A stretch of DNA of 64,000 nucleotides, from assembly GCF_052857255.1 (NCBI RefSeq), contig NW_027526486.1:1364001-1428000 (forward strand). The letters run 5' to 3'. The stretch is from Amblyomma americanum. Its lineage: Eukaryota; Arthropoda; Arachnida; Ixodida; Ixodidae. This document shows, one piece after another, positions 48,693 to 61,107 of the stretch. A model generated the notes under the pieces. It did no database searches and had not been told where the DNA came from. It saw only the letters and a list, made by a program, of their open reading frames with translations. Made by a program: the position numbers and the translations under genes. Position 1 is the stretch's first letter. Each line of letters begins with the position of its first letter.

Positions 48693-50313
48693 ACTTGTAA
48701 AATCGATGCTCGTGAATCTTGCTAGTTTCGATCTAAAACGATGTATCCCGTTGTTTTGAGCCAGAATACAAGTTTTCGCGCCGTTCTGAGAGAAAACGTT
48801 TACACCTTTCTCTCATCTACTCTTCGACGACTTGTAAAATCGATGCTCGTAAATCTGGCTAGTTTCAATCTAAACCGATGTATCCCGTTGTTTTGGGCCG
48901 GAATACAAGTTTTCGCGCAGTTCTGAGAGAAAAAGTTTACACCTTTCCCTCGTGTACTCATCGACTACTTGTAAAATCGATGCTCGTGAATCTTGCTGGT
49001 ATCGATCTAAAACGATGTATCCCGTTGTTTTGAGCAGGAATACAAGTTTTCGCACAGTTCTGAGAGAAAAAGTGTACACCTTTCTCTCGTCTACTCTTCG
49101 ACGAATTGTAAAATCGATGCTCGTGAATCTTGCTAGTTTCAATTTAAAACGATGTATCCCGTTGTTTTGAGCCGGAATACAAGTTTTCGCGCAGTTCTGA
49201 GAGAAAAAGTTGACACCTTTCTCTCGTCTACTTTTCGAGGACTTGTAAAATCGATTCTCGTGAATCTTGCTAGTTTTGACCTAAAACGATGTATCCCGTT
49301 TTTTTGAGCCGGTATACAAGTTTTCGCGCAGTTCTGAGAGAAAAAGTTTACACCTTTCTCTCGTGTACTCTTCGACGACTTGTAAAATCGATGCTCGTGA
49401 ATCATGCTAGTTTCGATCTAAAAGAATGTATCCCGTTGTTTTGAGCCGGAATACAAGTTTTCGCGCAGTTCTGAGAGAAAAAGTTTATACCTTTCTCTCG
49501 TGTACTCTTCGACGACTTGTAAAATCGATGCTCCTGAATCTTGCTAGTTTCGATCTAAAACGATGTATCCCTTTGTTTTGAGCCAGAATACAAGTTTTCG
49601 TGCAGTTCTGAGAGAAAAAGTTTACACCTTTCTCTCGTCTACTCTTCGACGACTTGTAAAATCGATGCTCAAGAATCTTGCTAGTTTTGAACTAAAACGA
49701 TCTATCCCGTTGTTTTGAGCCGGAATACAAGTTTTCGCGCAGTTCTGAGAGAAAAAAGTTTACACCTTTCTCTCGTGTACTCTTCGACGACTTGTAAAAT
49801 GGATGCTCGTGAATCATGCTAGTTTCGATCTAAAACGATGTATCCTGTTGTTTTGAGCCGGAATACAAGTTTTCGCGCAGTTCTGAGAGAAAAAGTTGAC
49901 ACCTTTCTCTCGTCTACTCTTCGACGAATTGTAAAATCGATGCTCGTGAATCTTGCTAGTTTCAATTTAAAACGATGTATCCCGTTGTTTTGAGCCGGAA
50001 TACAAGTTTTCGCGCAGTTCTGAGAGAAAAAGTTGACACCTTTCTCTCGTCTACTTTTCGAGGACTTGTAAAATCGATTCTCGTGAATATTGCTAGTTTT
50101 GACCTAAAACGATGTATCCCGTTTTTTTGAGCCGGTATACAAGTTTTCGCGCAGTTCTGAGAGAAAAAGTTTACACCTTTCTCTCGTGTACTCTTCGACG
50201 ACTTGTAAAATCGATGCTCGTGAATCTTGCTAGTTTCGATCTAAAACGATGTATCCCGTTGTTTTGAGCCAGAATACAAGTTTTCGCGCAGTTCTGAGAG
50301 AGAAAGTTTACAC
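48693..50313 (+). repeat. Domain D duplication T, right copy (about 1.62 kb)
   Basis: This is the counterpart of 42,390-44,010. The left limit is the change from CTACGCTTCGAAG (left copy) to CTACTCTTCGACG. The right limit is inside the GAGAGAGAAAG monomer, which here continues with TTTTTCTCG and CGAAGAC instead of the four monomers seen after 44,010. The junction therefore deletes about four monomers relative to D1. Confidence 0.7.
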
Positions 50314-51272
50314 CTTTTTCTCGTCTACTCTTCGAAGACTTGTAAAATCGATGCCCGTGAATCTTGCTAGTTTCAATTTAAAACGATGTATCCCGTTGTT
50401 TTGAGCCGGAATACAAGTTTTCGAGCAGTTCTGAGAGAAAAAGTTTACACCTTTCTCTCGTGTACTCTTCGACGACTTGTAAAATCGATACTCGTGAATC
50501 ATGCTAGTTTCGATCTAAAACGATGTATCCCGTTGTTTTGAGCCGGAATACAAGTTTTCGCGCAGTTCTGAGAGAAAAAGTTTACACCTTTCTCTCGTGT
50601 ACTCTTCGACGACTTGTAAAATCGATGCTCGTGAATCATGCTAGTTTCGATCTAAAACGATGTATCCCGTTGTTTTGAGCCGGAATACAAGTTTTCGCGC
50701 AGTTCTGAGAGAAAAAGTTTACACCTTTCTCTCGTGTACTCTTCGACGACTTGTAAAATCGATGCTCGTGAATCTTGCTAGTTTCAATTTAAAACGATGT
50801 ATCCCGTTGTTTTGAGCCGGAATACAAGTTTTCGCGCAGTTCTGAGAGAAAAAGTTTGCACCTTTCTCTCGTCTACTCTTCGACGACTTGTAAAATCAAT
50901 GCTCGTGAATCTTGCTAGTTTCGATCTACAACGATGTATCCCGTTGTTTTGAGCTGGAATAGAAGTTTTCGCGCAGTTCTGAGAGAAAAAGTTTACACCT
51001 TTCTCTCGTCTACTTTTCGAGGACTTGTAAAATCGATTCTCGTGAATCTTGCTAGTTTTGACCTAAAACGATGTATCCCGTTTTTTTGAGCCGGTATACA
51101 AGTTTTCGCGCAGTTCTGAGAGAAAAAATTTACACCTTTCTCTCGTCTACTCTTCGACGACTTGTAAAATCGATGCTCGTTAATCTTGCTAGTTTCAATT
51201 TAAAACGATGTATCCCGTTGTTTTGAGCCGGAATACAAGTTTTCGTGCAGTTCTGAGAGAAAACGTTTACAC
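50314..51272 (+). repeat. 7-monomer tandem unit (959 bp), first copy
   Basis: It matches 44,559 onward at offset 5755 up to about 50,800, then switches to offset 6714 (TTTGCACC at 44,141 and 50,855). TTTTTCTCG, TGCCCGTG and CGAGCAG recur 959 bp later, exactly seven monomers. The second copy runs from 51,273 to about 51,760. There it shows GTATACCG where the first has GTATCCCG, and it follows the 44,559-45,556 order to about 52,270. Confidence 0.65.
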
Positions 51273-52269
51273 CTTTTTCTCGTCTACTCTTCGAAGACTT
51301 GTAAAATCGATGCCCGTGAATCTTGCTAGTTTCAATTTAAAACGATGTATCCCGTTGTTTTGAGCCGGAATACAAGTTTTCGAGCAGTTCTGAGAGAAAA
51401 AGTTTACACCTTTCTCTCGTGTACTCTTCGACGACTTGTAAAATCGATACTCGTGAATCATGCTAGTTTCAATCTAAAACGATGTATCCCGTTGTTTTGA
51501 GCCGGAATACAAGTTTTCGCGCAGTTCTGAGAGAAAAAGTTTACACCTTTCTCTCGTGTACTCTTCGACGACTTGTAAAATCGATGCTCGTGAATCATGC
51601 TAGTTTCGATCTAAAACGATGTATCCCGTTGTTTTGAGCCGGAATACAAGTTTTCGCGCAGTTCTGAGAGAAAAAGTTTACACCTTTCTCTCGTGTACTC
51701 TTCGACGACTTGTAAAATCGATGCTTGTGAATCTTGCTAGTTTCAATTTAAAACGATGTATACCGTTGTTTTGAGCCGGAATACAAGTTTTCGCGCCGTT
51801 CTGAGAGAAAAAGTTGACACCTTTCTCTCGTCTACTTTTCGAGGACTTGTAAAATCGATTCTCGTGAATCTTGCTAGTTTTGACCTAAAACGATGTATCC
51901 CGTTTTTTTGAGCCGGTATACAAGTTTTCGCGCAGTTCTGAGAGAAAAAGTTTACACCTTTCTCTCGTCTACTCTTCGACGACTTGTAAAATCGATGCTC
52001 AAGAATCTTGCTAGTTTCGATCTAAAACGATCTATCCCGTTGTTTTGAGCCGGAATACAAGTTTTCGCGCAGTTCTGAGAGAAAAAAGTTTACACCTTTC
52101 TCTCGTGTACTCTTCGACGACTTGTGAAATCGATGCTCGTGAATCATGCTAGTTTCGATCTAAAACGATGTATCCTGTTGTTTTGAGCCGGAATACAAGT
52201 TTTCGCGCAGTTCTGAGAGAAAAAGTTGACACCTTTCTCTCGTCTACTCTTCGACGAATTGTAAAATCG

Positions 52270-53424
52270 ATGCCCGTGAATCTGGCTAGTTTCGATCTAA
52301 AACGATGTATCTCGTTGTTTTGAGCCGGAATACATGTTTTCGCGCAGTTCTGAGAGAAAACGTTTACACCTTTCTCTCGTCTACTCTTCGACAACTTGTA
52401 AAATCGATGCTCGTGAATCTTGCTAGTTTCGATCTAAAACGATGTATCCCGTTGTTTTGAGCCGGAATACAAGTTTTCGCGGAGTTCTGAGAGAAAAAGT
52501 TTACAACTTTCTCTCGTGTACTCTTCGACGACTTGTAAAATTGATGCTCGTGAATCATGCTAGTTTCGATCTAAAACGATGTATCCCGTTTTTTTGAGCC
52601 GGTATACAAGTTTTCGCGCAGTTCTGAGAGAAAAAGTTTACACCTTTCTCTCGTGTACTCTTCGACGACTTGTAAAATCGATGCTCGTGAATCATGCTAG
52701 TTTCGATCTAAAAGAATGTATCCCGTTGTTTTGAGCCGGAATACAAGTTTTCGCGCAGTTCTGAGAGAAAAAGTTTATACCTTTCTCTCGTGTACTCTTC
52801 GACGACTTGTAAAATCGATGCTCCTGAATCTTGCTAGTTTCGATCTAAAACGATGTATCCCTTTGTTTTGAGCCAGAATACAAGTTTTCGTGCAGTTCTG
52901 AGAGAAAAAGTTTACACCTTTCTCTCGTCTACTCTTCGACGACTTGTAAAATCGATGCTCAAGAATCTTGCTAGTTTTGATCTAAAACGATCTATCCCGT
53001 TGTTTTGAGCCGGAATACAAGTTTTCGCGCAGTTCTGAGAGAAAAAAGTTTACACCTTTCTCTCGTGTACTCTTCGACGACTTGTAAAATCGATGCTCGT
53101 GAATCATGCTAGTTTCGATCTAAAACGATGTATCCTGTTGTTTTGAGCCGGAATACAAGTTTTCGCGCAGTTCTGAGAGAAAAAGTTGACACCTTTCTCT
53201 CGTCTACTCTTCAACGAATTGTAAAATCGATGCTCGTGAATCTTGCTAGTTTCAATTTAAAACGATGTATCCCGTTGTTTTGAGCCGGAATACAAGTTTT
53301 CGCGCAGTTCTGAGAGAAAAAGTTTACACCTTTCTCTCGTGTACTCTTCGACGACTTGTAAAATCGATGCTCGTGAATCATGCTAGTTTCGATCTAAAAC
53401 GATGTATCCTGTTGTTTTGAGCCA
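52270..53424 (+). repeat. D-to-C boundary block with many private variants
   Basis: After the GACGAATTG monomer the order breaks and private changes cluster: TGCCCGTGAATCTGG, GTATCTCG (about 52,308), ACATGTTTTCG (about 52,331), TCGACAACTTG (about 52,388), CGCGGAG, TTTACAACTTTC and AAAATTGATG. The D series then resumes (AAAGAATG 52,711, GCTCCTG, GCTCAAG, CCTGTTG, TTCAACGAATTG near 53,211). It ends in a hybrid CCTGTTG/GAGCCAG monomer at about 53,408-53,424, where the repeated C segment begins. Confidence 0.6.
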
Positions 53425-56400
53425 GAATACAAGTTTTCGCGCAGTTCTGAGAGAAAAAGTTTACACCTTTCTCTCGTGTACTCTTCGACGACTTGTAAAA
53501 TCGATACTCGTGAATCATGCTAGTTTCGATCTAAAACGATGTATCCCGTTGTTTTGAGCCGGAATACAAGTTTTCGCGCAGTTCTGAGAGAAAAAGTTTA
53601 CACCTTTCTCTCGTGTACTCTTCGACGACTTGTAAAATCGATGCTCGTGAATCATGCTAGTTTCGATCTAAAACGATGTATCCCGTTGTTTTGAGCCGGA
53701 ATACAAGTTTTCGCGCAGTTCTGAGAGAAAAGTTTACACCTTTCTCTCGTCTACTCTTCGACGACTTGTAAAATCGATGCTCGTGAATCTTGCTAGTTTC
53801 AATTTAAAACGATGTATCCTGTTGTTTTGAGCCGGAATACAAGTTTTCGCAGAGTTCTGAGAGAAAATGTTTACACCTTTCTCTCGTCTACTCTTCGAAG
53901 ACTTGTAAAATCGATGCTCGTGAATCTTGCTAGTTTCGATCTAAAACGATGTATCCCGTTGTTTTGGGCCGGAATACAAGTTTTCGCGCAGTTCTGAGAG
54001 AAAAAGTTTACACCTTTCTCTCGTCTACTCTTCGAAGACTTGTAAAATCGATGCCTGTGAATCTTGCTAGTTTCAATTTAAAACGATGTATCCCGTTGTT
54101 TTGAGCCGGAATACAAGTTTTCGCGCAGTTCTGAGAGAAAAAGTTTACACCTTTCTCTCGTGTACTCTTCGACGACTTGTAAAATCGATACTCGTGAATC
54201 ATGCTAGTTTCCATCTAAAACGGTGTATCCCGTTGTTTTGAGCCGGAATACAAGTTTTCGCTCAGTTCTGAGAGAAAAAGTTTACACCTTTCTCTCGTCT
54301 ACTCTTCGAAGACTTGTAAAATCGATGCTCGTGAATCTTGCTAGTTTCGATCTAAAACGATGTATCCCGTTGTTTTGAGCCGGAATACAAGTTTTGCGCA
54401 GTTTTGAGAGAAAAAGTTTAAACCTTTCTCTCGTGTACTCTTCGACGACTTTTAAAATTGATGCTCGTGAATCTTGCTAGTTTGGATCTAAAACGATGTA
54501 TCCCGTTGTTTTGAGCCGGAATACAAGTTTTCGTGCAGTTCTGAGAGAAAAAGTTTACACCTTTCTCTCGTCTACTCTTCGACGACTTGTAAAATCGATG
54601 CTCGTGAATCTTGCTAGTTTCGATCTAAAACGATGTATCCCGTTGTTTTGAGCCGGAATACAAGTTTTCGCGCAGTTCTGAGAGAAAAAGTTTACACCTT
54701 TCTCTCGTCTACTCTTCGAAGACTTGTAAAATCGATGCCCGTGAATCTTGCTAGTTTCGATCTAAAACGATGTATCCCGTTGTTTTGAGCCGGAATACAA
54801 GTTTTCGCGCAGTTCTGAGAGAAAAAGTTTACACCTTTCTCTCGTGTACTCTTCGACGACTTGTAAAATCGATACTCGAGAATCATGCTAGTTTCGATCT
54901 AAAACGATGTATCCCGTTGTTTTGAGCCGGAATAAAAGTTTTCGCGCAGTTCTGAGAGAAAAAGTTTACACCTTTCTCTCGTGTACTCTTCGACGACTTG
55001 TAAAATCGATGCTCGTGAATCATGCTAGTTTCGATCTAAAACGATGTATCCCGTTGTTTTGAGCCGGAATACAAGTTTTCGCGCAGTTCTGAGAGAAAAG
55101 TTTACACCTTTCTCTCGTCTACTCTTCGACGACTTGTAAAATCGATGCTCGTGAATCTTGCTAGTTTCAATTTAAAACGATGTATCCTGTTGTTTTGAGC
55201 CGGAATACAAGTTTTCGCAGAGTTCTGAGAGAAAATGTTTACACCTTTCTCTCGTCTACTCTTCGAAGACTTGTAAAATCGATGCTCGTGAATCTTGCTA
55301 GTTTCGATCTAAAACGATGTATCCCGTTGTTTTGGGCCGGAATACAAGTTTTCGCGCAGTTCTGAGAGAAAAAGTTTACACCTTTCTCTCGTCTACTCTT
55401 CGAAGACTTGTAAAATCGATGCCTGTGAATCTTGCTAGTTTCAATTTAAAACGATGTATCCCGTTGTTTTGAGCCGGAATACAAGTTTTCGCGCAGTTCT
55501 GAGAGAAAAAGTTTACACCTTTCTCTCGTGTACTCTTCGACGACTTGTAAAATCGATACTCGTGAATCATGCTAGTTTCCATCTAAAACGGTGTATCCCG
55601 TTGTTTTGAGCCGGAATACAAGTTTTCGCTCAGTTCTGAGAGAAAAAGTTTACACCTTTCTCTCGTCTACTCTTCGAAGACTTGTAAAATCGATGCTCGT
55701 GAATCTTGCTAGTTTCGATCTAAAACGATGTATCCCGTTGTTTTGAGCCGGAATACAAGTTTTGCGCAGTTTTGAGAGAAAAAGTTTAAACCTTTCTCTC
55801 GTGTACTCTTCGACGACTTTTAAAATTGATGCTCGTGAATCTTGCTAGTTTGGATCTAAAACGATGTATCCCGTTGTTTTGAGCCGGAATACAAGTTTTC
55901 GTGCAGTTCTGAGAGAAAAAGTTTACACCTTTCTCTCGTCTACTCTTCGACGACTTGTAAAATCGATGCTCGTGAATCTTGCTAGTTTCGATCTAAAACG
56001 ATGTATCCCGTTGTTTTGAGCCGGAATACAAGTTTTCGCGCAGTTCTGAGAGAAAAAGTTTACACCTTTCTCTCGTCTACTCTTCGAAGACTTGTAAAAT
56101 CGATGCCCGTGAATCTTGCTAGTTTCGATCTAAAACGATGTATCCCGTTGTTTTGAGCCGGAATACAAGTTTTCGCGCAGTTCTGAGAGAAAAAGTTTAC
56201 ACCTTTCTCTCGTGTACTCTTCGACGACTTGTAAAATCGATACTCGAGAATCATGCTAGTTTCGATCTAAAACGATGTATCCCGTTGTTTTGAGCCGGAA
56301 TAAAAGTTTTCGCGCAGTTCTGAGAGAAAAAAGTTTACACCTTTCTCTCGTGTACTCTTCGACGACTTGTAAAATCGATGCTCGTGAATTATGCTAGTTT

Positions 56401-59400
56401 CGATCTAAAACGATGTATCCCGTTGTTTTGAGCCGGAATACAAGTTTTCGCGCAGTTCTTAGAGAAAAAGTTTACACCTTTCTCTCGTCTACTCTTCGAC
56501 GACTTGTAAAATCGATGCTCGTGAATCTTGCTAGTTTCAATTTAAAACGATGTATCCCGTTGTTTTGTGCCGGAATACAAGTTTTCGCGCAGTTCTGAGA
56601 GAAAAAGTTTGCACCTTTCTCTCGTCTACTCTTCGACGACTTGTAAAATCAATGCTCGTGAATCTTGCTAGTTTTGACCTAAAACGATGTATCCCGTTTT
56701 TTTGAGCCGGTATACAAGTTTTCGCGCAGTTCAGAGAGAAAAAGTTTACACCTTTCTCTCGTGTACTCTTCGACGACTTGTAAAATCGATGCTCGTGAAT
56801 TTTGCTAGTTTCGATCTAAAACGATGTATCCCGTTGTTTTGAGCCGGAATACAAGTTTTCGTGCAGTCCTGAGAGAAAACGTTTACACCTTTCTCTCGTC
56901 TACTCTTCGACGACTTGTAAAATCGATGCTCGTGAATCTTGCTAGTTTCGATCTAAAACGATGTATCCTGTTGTTTTGAGCCAGAATACAAGTTTTCGCG
57001 CAGTTCTGAGAGAAAAAGTTTACACCTTTCTCTCGTCTACTCTTCGAAGACTTGTAAAATCGATGCCCGTGAATCTTGCTAGTTTCGATTTAAAACGATG
57101 TATCCCGTTGTTTTGAGCCGGAATACAAGTTTTCGCGCAGTTCTGAGAGAAAAAGTTTACACCTTTCTCTCGTGTACTCTTCGACGACTTGTAAAATCGA
57201 TACTCGTGAATCATGCTAGTTTCGATCTAAAACGATGTATCCCGTTGTTTTGAGCCGGAATACAAGTTTTCGCGCAGTTCTGAGAGAAAAAGTTTACACC
57301 TTTCTCTCGTGTACTCTTCGACGACTTGTAAAATCGATGCTCGTGAATCATGCTAGTTTCGATCTAAAACGATGTATCCCGTTGTTTTGAGCCGGAATAC
57401 AAGTTTTCGCGCAGTTCTGAGAGAAAAAGTTTACACCTTTCTCTCGTGTATTCTTCGACGACTTGTAAAATCGATACTCGAGAATCATGCTAGTTTCGAT
57501 CTAAAACGATGTATCCCGTTGTTTTGAGCCGGAATAAAAGTTTTCGCGCAGTTCTGAGAGAAAAAAGTTTACACCTTTCTCTCGTGTACTCTTCGACGAC
57601 TTGTAAAATCGATGCTCGTGAATTATGCTAGTTTCGATCTAAAACGATGTATCCCGTTGTTTTGAGCCGGAATACAAGTTTTCGCGCAGTTCTTAGAGAA
57701 AAAGTTTACACCTTTCTCTCGTCTACTCTTCGACGACTTGTAAAATCGATGCTCGTGAATCTTGCTAGTTTCAATTTAAAACGATGTATCCCGTTGTTTT
57801 GTGCCGGAATACAAGTTTTCGCGCAGTTCTGAGAGAAAAAGTTTGCACCTTTCTCTCGTCTACTCTTCGACGACTTGTAAAATCAATGCTCGTGAATCTT
57901 GCTAGTTTTGACCTAAAACGATGTATCCCGTTTTTTTGAGCCGGTATACAAGTTTTCGCGCAGTTCAGAGAGAAAAAGTTTACACCTTTCTCTCGTGTAC
58001 TCTTCGACGACTTGTAAAATCGATGCTCGTGAATTTTGCTAGTTTCGATCTAAAACGATGTATCCCGTTGTTTTGAGCCGGAATACAAGTTTTCGTGCAG
58101 TCCTGAGAGAAAACGTTTACACCTTTCTCTCGTCTACTCTTCGACGACTTGTAAAATCGATGCTCGTGAATCTTGCTAGTTTCGATCTAAAACGATGTAT
58201 CCTGTTGTTTTGAGCCAGAATACAAGTTTTCGCGCAGTTCTGAGAGAAAAAGTTTACACCTTTCTCTCGTCTACTCTTCGAAGACTTGTAAAATCGATGC
58301 CCGTGAATCTTGCTAGTTTCGATTTAAAACGATGTATCCCGTTGTTTTGAGCCGGAATACAAGTTTTCGCGCAGTTCTGAGAGAAAAAGTTTACACCTTT
58401 CTCTCGTGTACTCTTCGACGACTTGTAAAATCGATACTCGTGAATCATGCTAGTTTCGATCTAAAACGATGTATCCCGTTGTTTTGAGCCGGAATACAAG
58501 TTTTCGCGCAGTTCTGAGAGAAAAAGTTTACACCTTTCTCTCGTGTACTCTTCGACGACTTGTAAAATCGATGCTCGTGAATCATGCTAGTTTCGATCTA
58601 AAACGATGTATCCCGTTGTTTTGAGCCGGAATACAAGTTTTCGCGCAGTTCTGAGAGAAAAGTTTACACCTTTCTCTCGTCTACTCTTCGACGACTTGTA
58701 AAATCGATGCTCGTGAATCTTGCTAGTTTCAATTTAAAACGATGTATCCCGTTGTTTTGAGCCGGAATACAAGTTTTCGCAGAGTTCTGAGAGAAAATGT
58801 TTACACCTTTCTCTCGTCTACTCTTCGAAGACTTGTAAAATCGATGCTCGTGAATCTTGCTAGTTTCGATCTAAAACGATGTATCCCGTTGTTTTGGGCC
58901 GGAATACAAGTTTTCGCGCAGTTCTGAGAGAAAAAGTTTACACCTTTCTCTCGTCTACTCTTCGAAGACTTGTAAAATCGATGCCCGTGAATCTTGCTAG
59001 TTTCAATTTAAAACGATGTATCCCGTTGTTTTGAGCCGGAATACAAGTTTTCGCGCAGTTCTGAGAGAAAAAGTTTACACCTTTCTCTCGTGTACTCTTC
59101 GACGACTTGTAAAATCGATACTCGTGAATCATGCTAGTTTCCATCTAAAACGGTGTATCCCGTTGTTTTGAGCCGGAATACAAGTTTTCGCTCAGTTCTG
59201 AGAGAAAAAGTTTACACCTTTCTCTCGTCTACTCTTCGAAGACTTGTAAAATCGATGCTCGTGAATCTTGCTAGTTTCGATCTAAAACGATGTATCCCGT
59301 TGTTTTGAGCCGGAATACAAGTTTTGCGCAGTTTTGAGAGAAAAAGTTTAAACCTTTCTCTCGTGTACTCTTCGACGACTTTTAAAATTGATGCTCGTGA

Positions 59401-59600
59401 ATCTTGCTAGTTTCGATCTAAAACGATGTATCCCGTTGTTTTGAGCCGGAATACAAGTTTTCGTGCAGTTCTGAGAGAAAAAGTTTACACCTTTCTCTCG
59501 TCTACTCTTCGACGACTTGTAAAATCGATGCTCGTGAATCTTGCTAGTTTCGATCTAAAACGATGTATCCCGTTGTTTTGAGCCGGAATACAAGTTTTCG
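53425..59600 (+). repeat. Large segmental duplication S, first part, right copy (6176 bp)
   Basis: This is the counterpart of 33,425-39,600 at an offset of exactly 20,000 bp, carrying the same 10-monomer (from about 53,568) and 9-monomer (from 56,647) tandem loci. All lines compared were identical. The upstream flank is a domain-D monomer, unlike the flank of the left copy, so 53,424/53,425 is a rearrangement junction. Confidence 0.85.
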
Positions 59601-61107
59601 CGCAGTTCTGAGAGAAAAAGTTTACACCTTTCTCTCGTCTACTCTTCGAAGACTTGTAAAATCGATGCCCGTGAATCTTGCTAGTTTCGATCTAAAACGA
59701 TGTATCCCGTTGTTTTGAGCCGGAATACAAGTTTTCGCGCAGTTCTGAGAGAAAAAGTTTACACCTTTCTCTCGTGTACTCTTCGACGACTTGTAAAATC
59801 GATACTCGAGAATCATGCTAGTTTCGATCTAAAACGATGTATCCCGTTGTTTTGAGCCGGAATAAAAGTTTTCGCGCAGTTCTGAGAGAAAAAAGTTTAC
59901 ACCTTTCTCTCGTGTACTCTTCGACGACTTGTAAAATCGATGCTCGTGAATTATGCTAGTTTCGATCTAAAACGATGTATCCCGTTGTTTTGAGCCGGAA
60001 TACAAGTTTTCGCGCAGTTCTTAGAGAAAAAGTTTACACCTTTCTCTCGTCTACTCTTCGACGACTTGTAAAATCGATGCTCGTAAATCTTGCTAGTTTC
60101 GATCTAAAACGATGTATCCCGTTGTTTTGGGCCGGAATACAAGTTTTCGCGCAGTTCTGAGAGAAAAAGTTTACACCTTTCCCTCGTGTACTCATCGACT
60201 ACTTGTAAAATCGATGCTCGTGAATCTTGCTGGTATCAATCTAAAACGATGTATCCCGTTGTTTTGAGCCGGAATACAAGTTTTCGCGCAGTTCTGAGAG
60301 AAAAAGTTTATACCTTTCTCTCGTGTACTCTTCGACGACTTGTAAAATCGATGCTCGTGAATCTTGCTAGTTTCGATCTAAAACGATGTATCCCTTTGTT
60401 TTGAGCCAGAATACAAGTTTTCGTGCAGTTCTGAGAGAAAAAGTTTACATCTTTCTCTCGTCTACTCTTCGACGACTTGTAAAATCGATGCTCGTGAATC
60501 TTGCTAGTTTCGATCTAAAACGATCTATCCCGTTGTTTTGAGCCGGAATACAGGTTTTCGCGCAGTTCTGAGAGAAAAAGTTTACACCTTTCTCTCGTCT
60601 ACTCTTCGAAGACTTGTAAAATCGATGCTCGTGAATCTTGCTAGTTTCAATTTAAAACGATGTATCCCGTTGTTTTGAGCCGGAATACAAGTTTTCGCGC
60701 AGTTCTGAGAGAAAAAGTTTGCACCTTTCTCTCGTCTACTCTTCGACGACTTGTAAAATCAATGCTCGTGAATCTTGCTAGTTTCGATCTACAACGATGT
60801 ATCCCGTTGTTTTGAGGTGGAATAGAAGTTTTCGCGCAGTTCTGAGAGAAAAAGTTTACACCTTTCTCTCGTCTACTTTTCGAGGACTTGTAAAATCGAT
60901 TCTCGTGAATCTTGCTAGTTTCAATCTAAAACGATGTATCCCGTTGTTTTGAGCCGGAATACAAGTTTTCGCGCAGTTCTGAGAGAAAAAGTTTTCACTT
61001 TTCTCTCGTCTATATTCGACGACTTGTAAAATCAATCCTCGTGAATCTTGCTAGTTTCGATCTAAAACGATGTATCCCGTTGTTTTGAGCCGGAATACAA
61101 GTTTTCG
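59601..61107 (+). repeat. 11-monomer insertion inside duplication S (1507 bp)
   Basis: It is absent from the left copy, where 39,600 and 39,601 are adjacent. Length is exactly 11 x 137. The first roughly 450 bp continue as a copy of 36,039 onward (and of 56,039 onward). It then switches near 60,080 to A-type monomers: TGGGCCGG, the TTTCCCTCG landmark, GTTTATACC, ATCCCTTTG, GATCTATCC, TTTGCACC, CTACAACG. Private changes are GTTTACATC, ACAGGTTTTCG, GAGGTGGAATAG, TTTTCACTTTTC, CTATATTCGACG and ATCAATCCTCG. It could be an insertion in this copy or a loss from the other. Confidence 0.75.
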
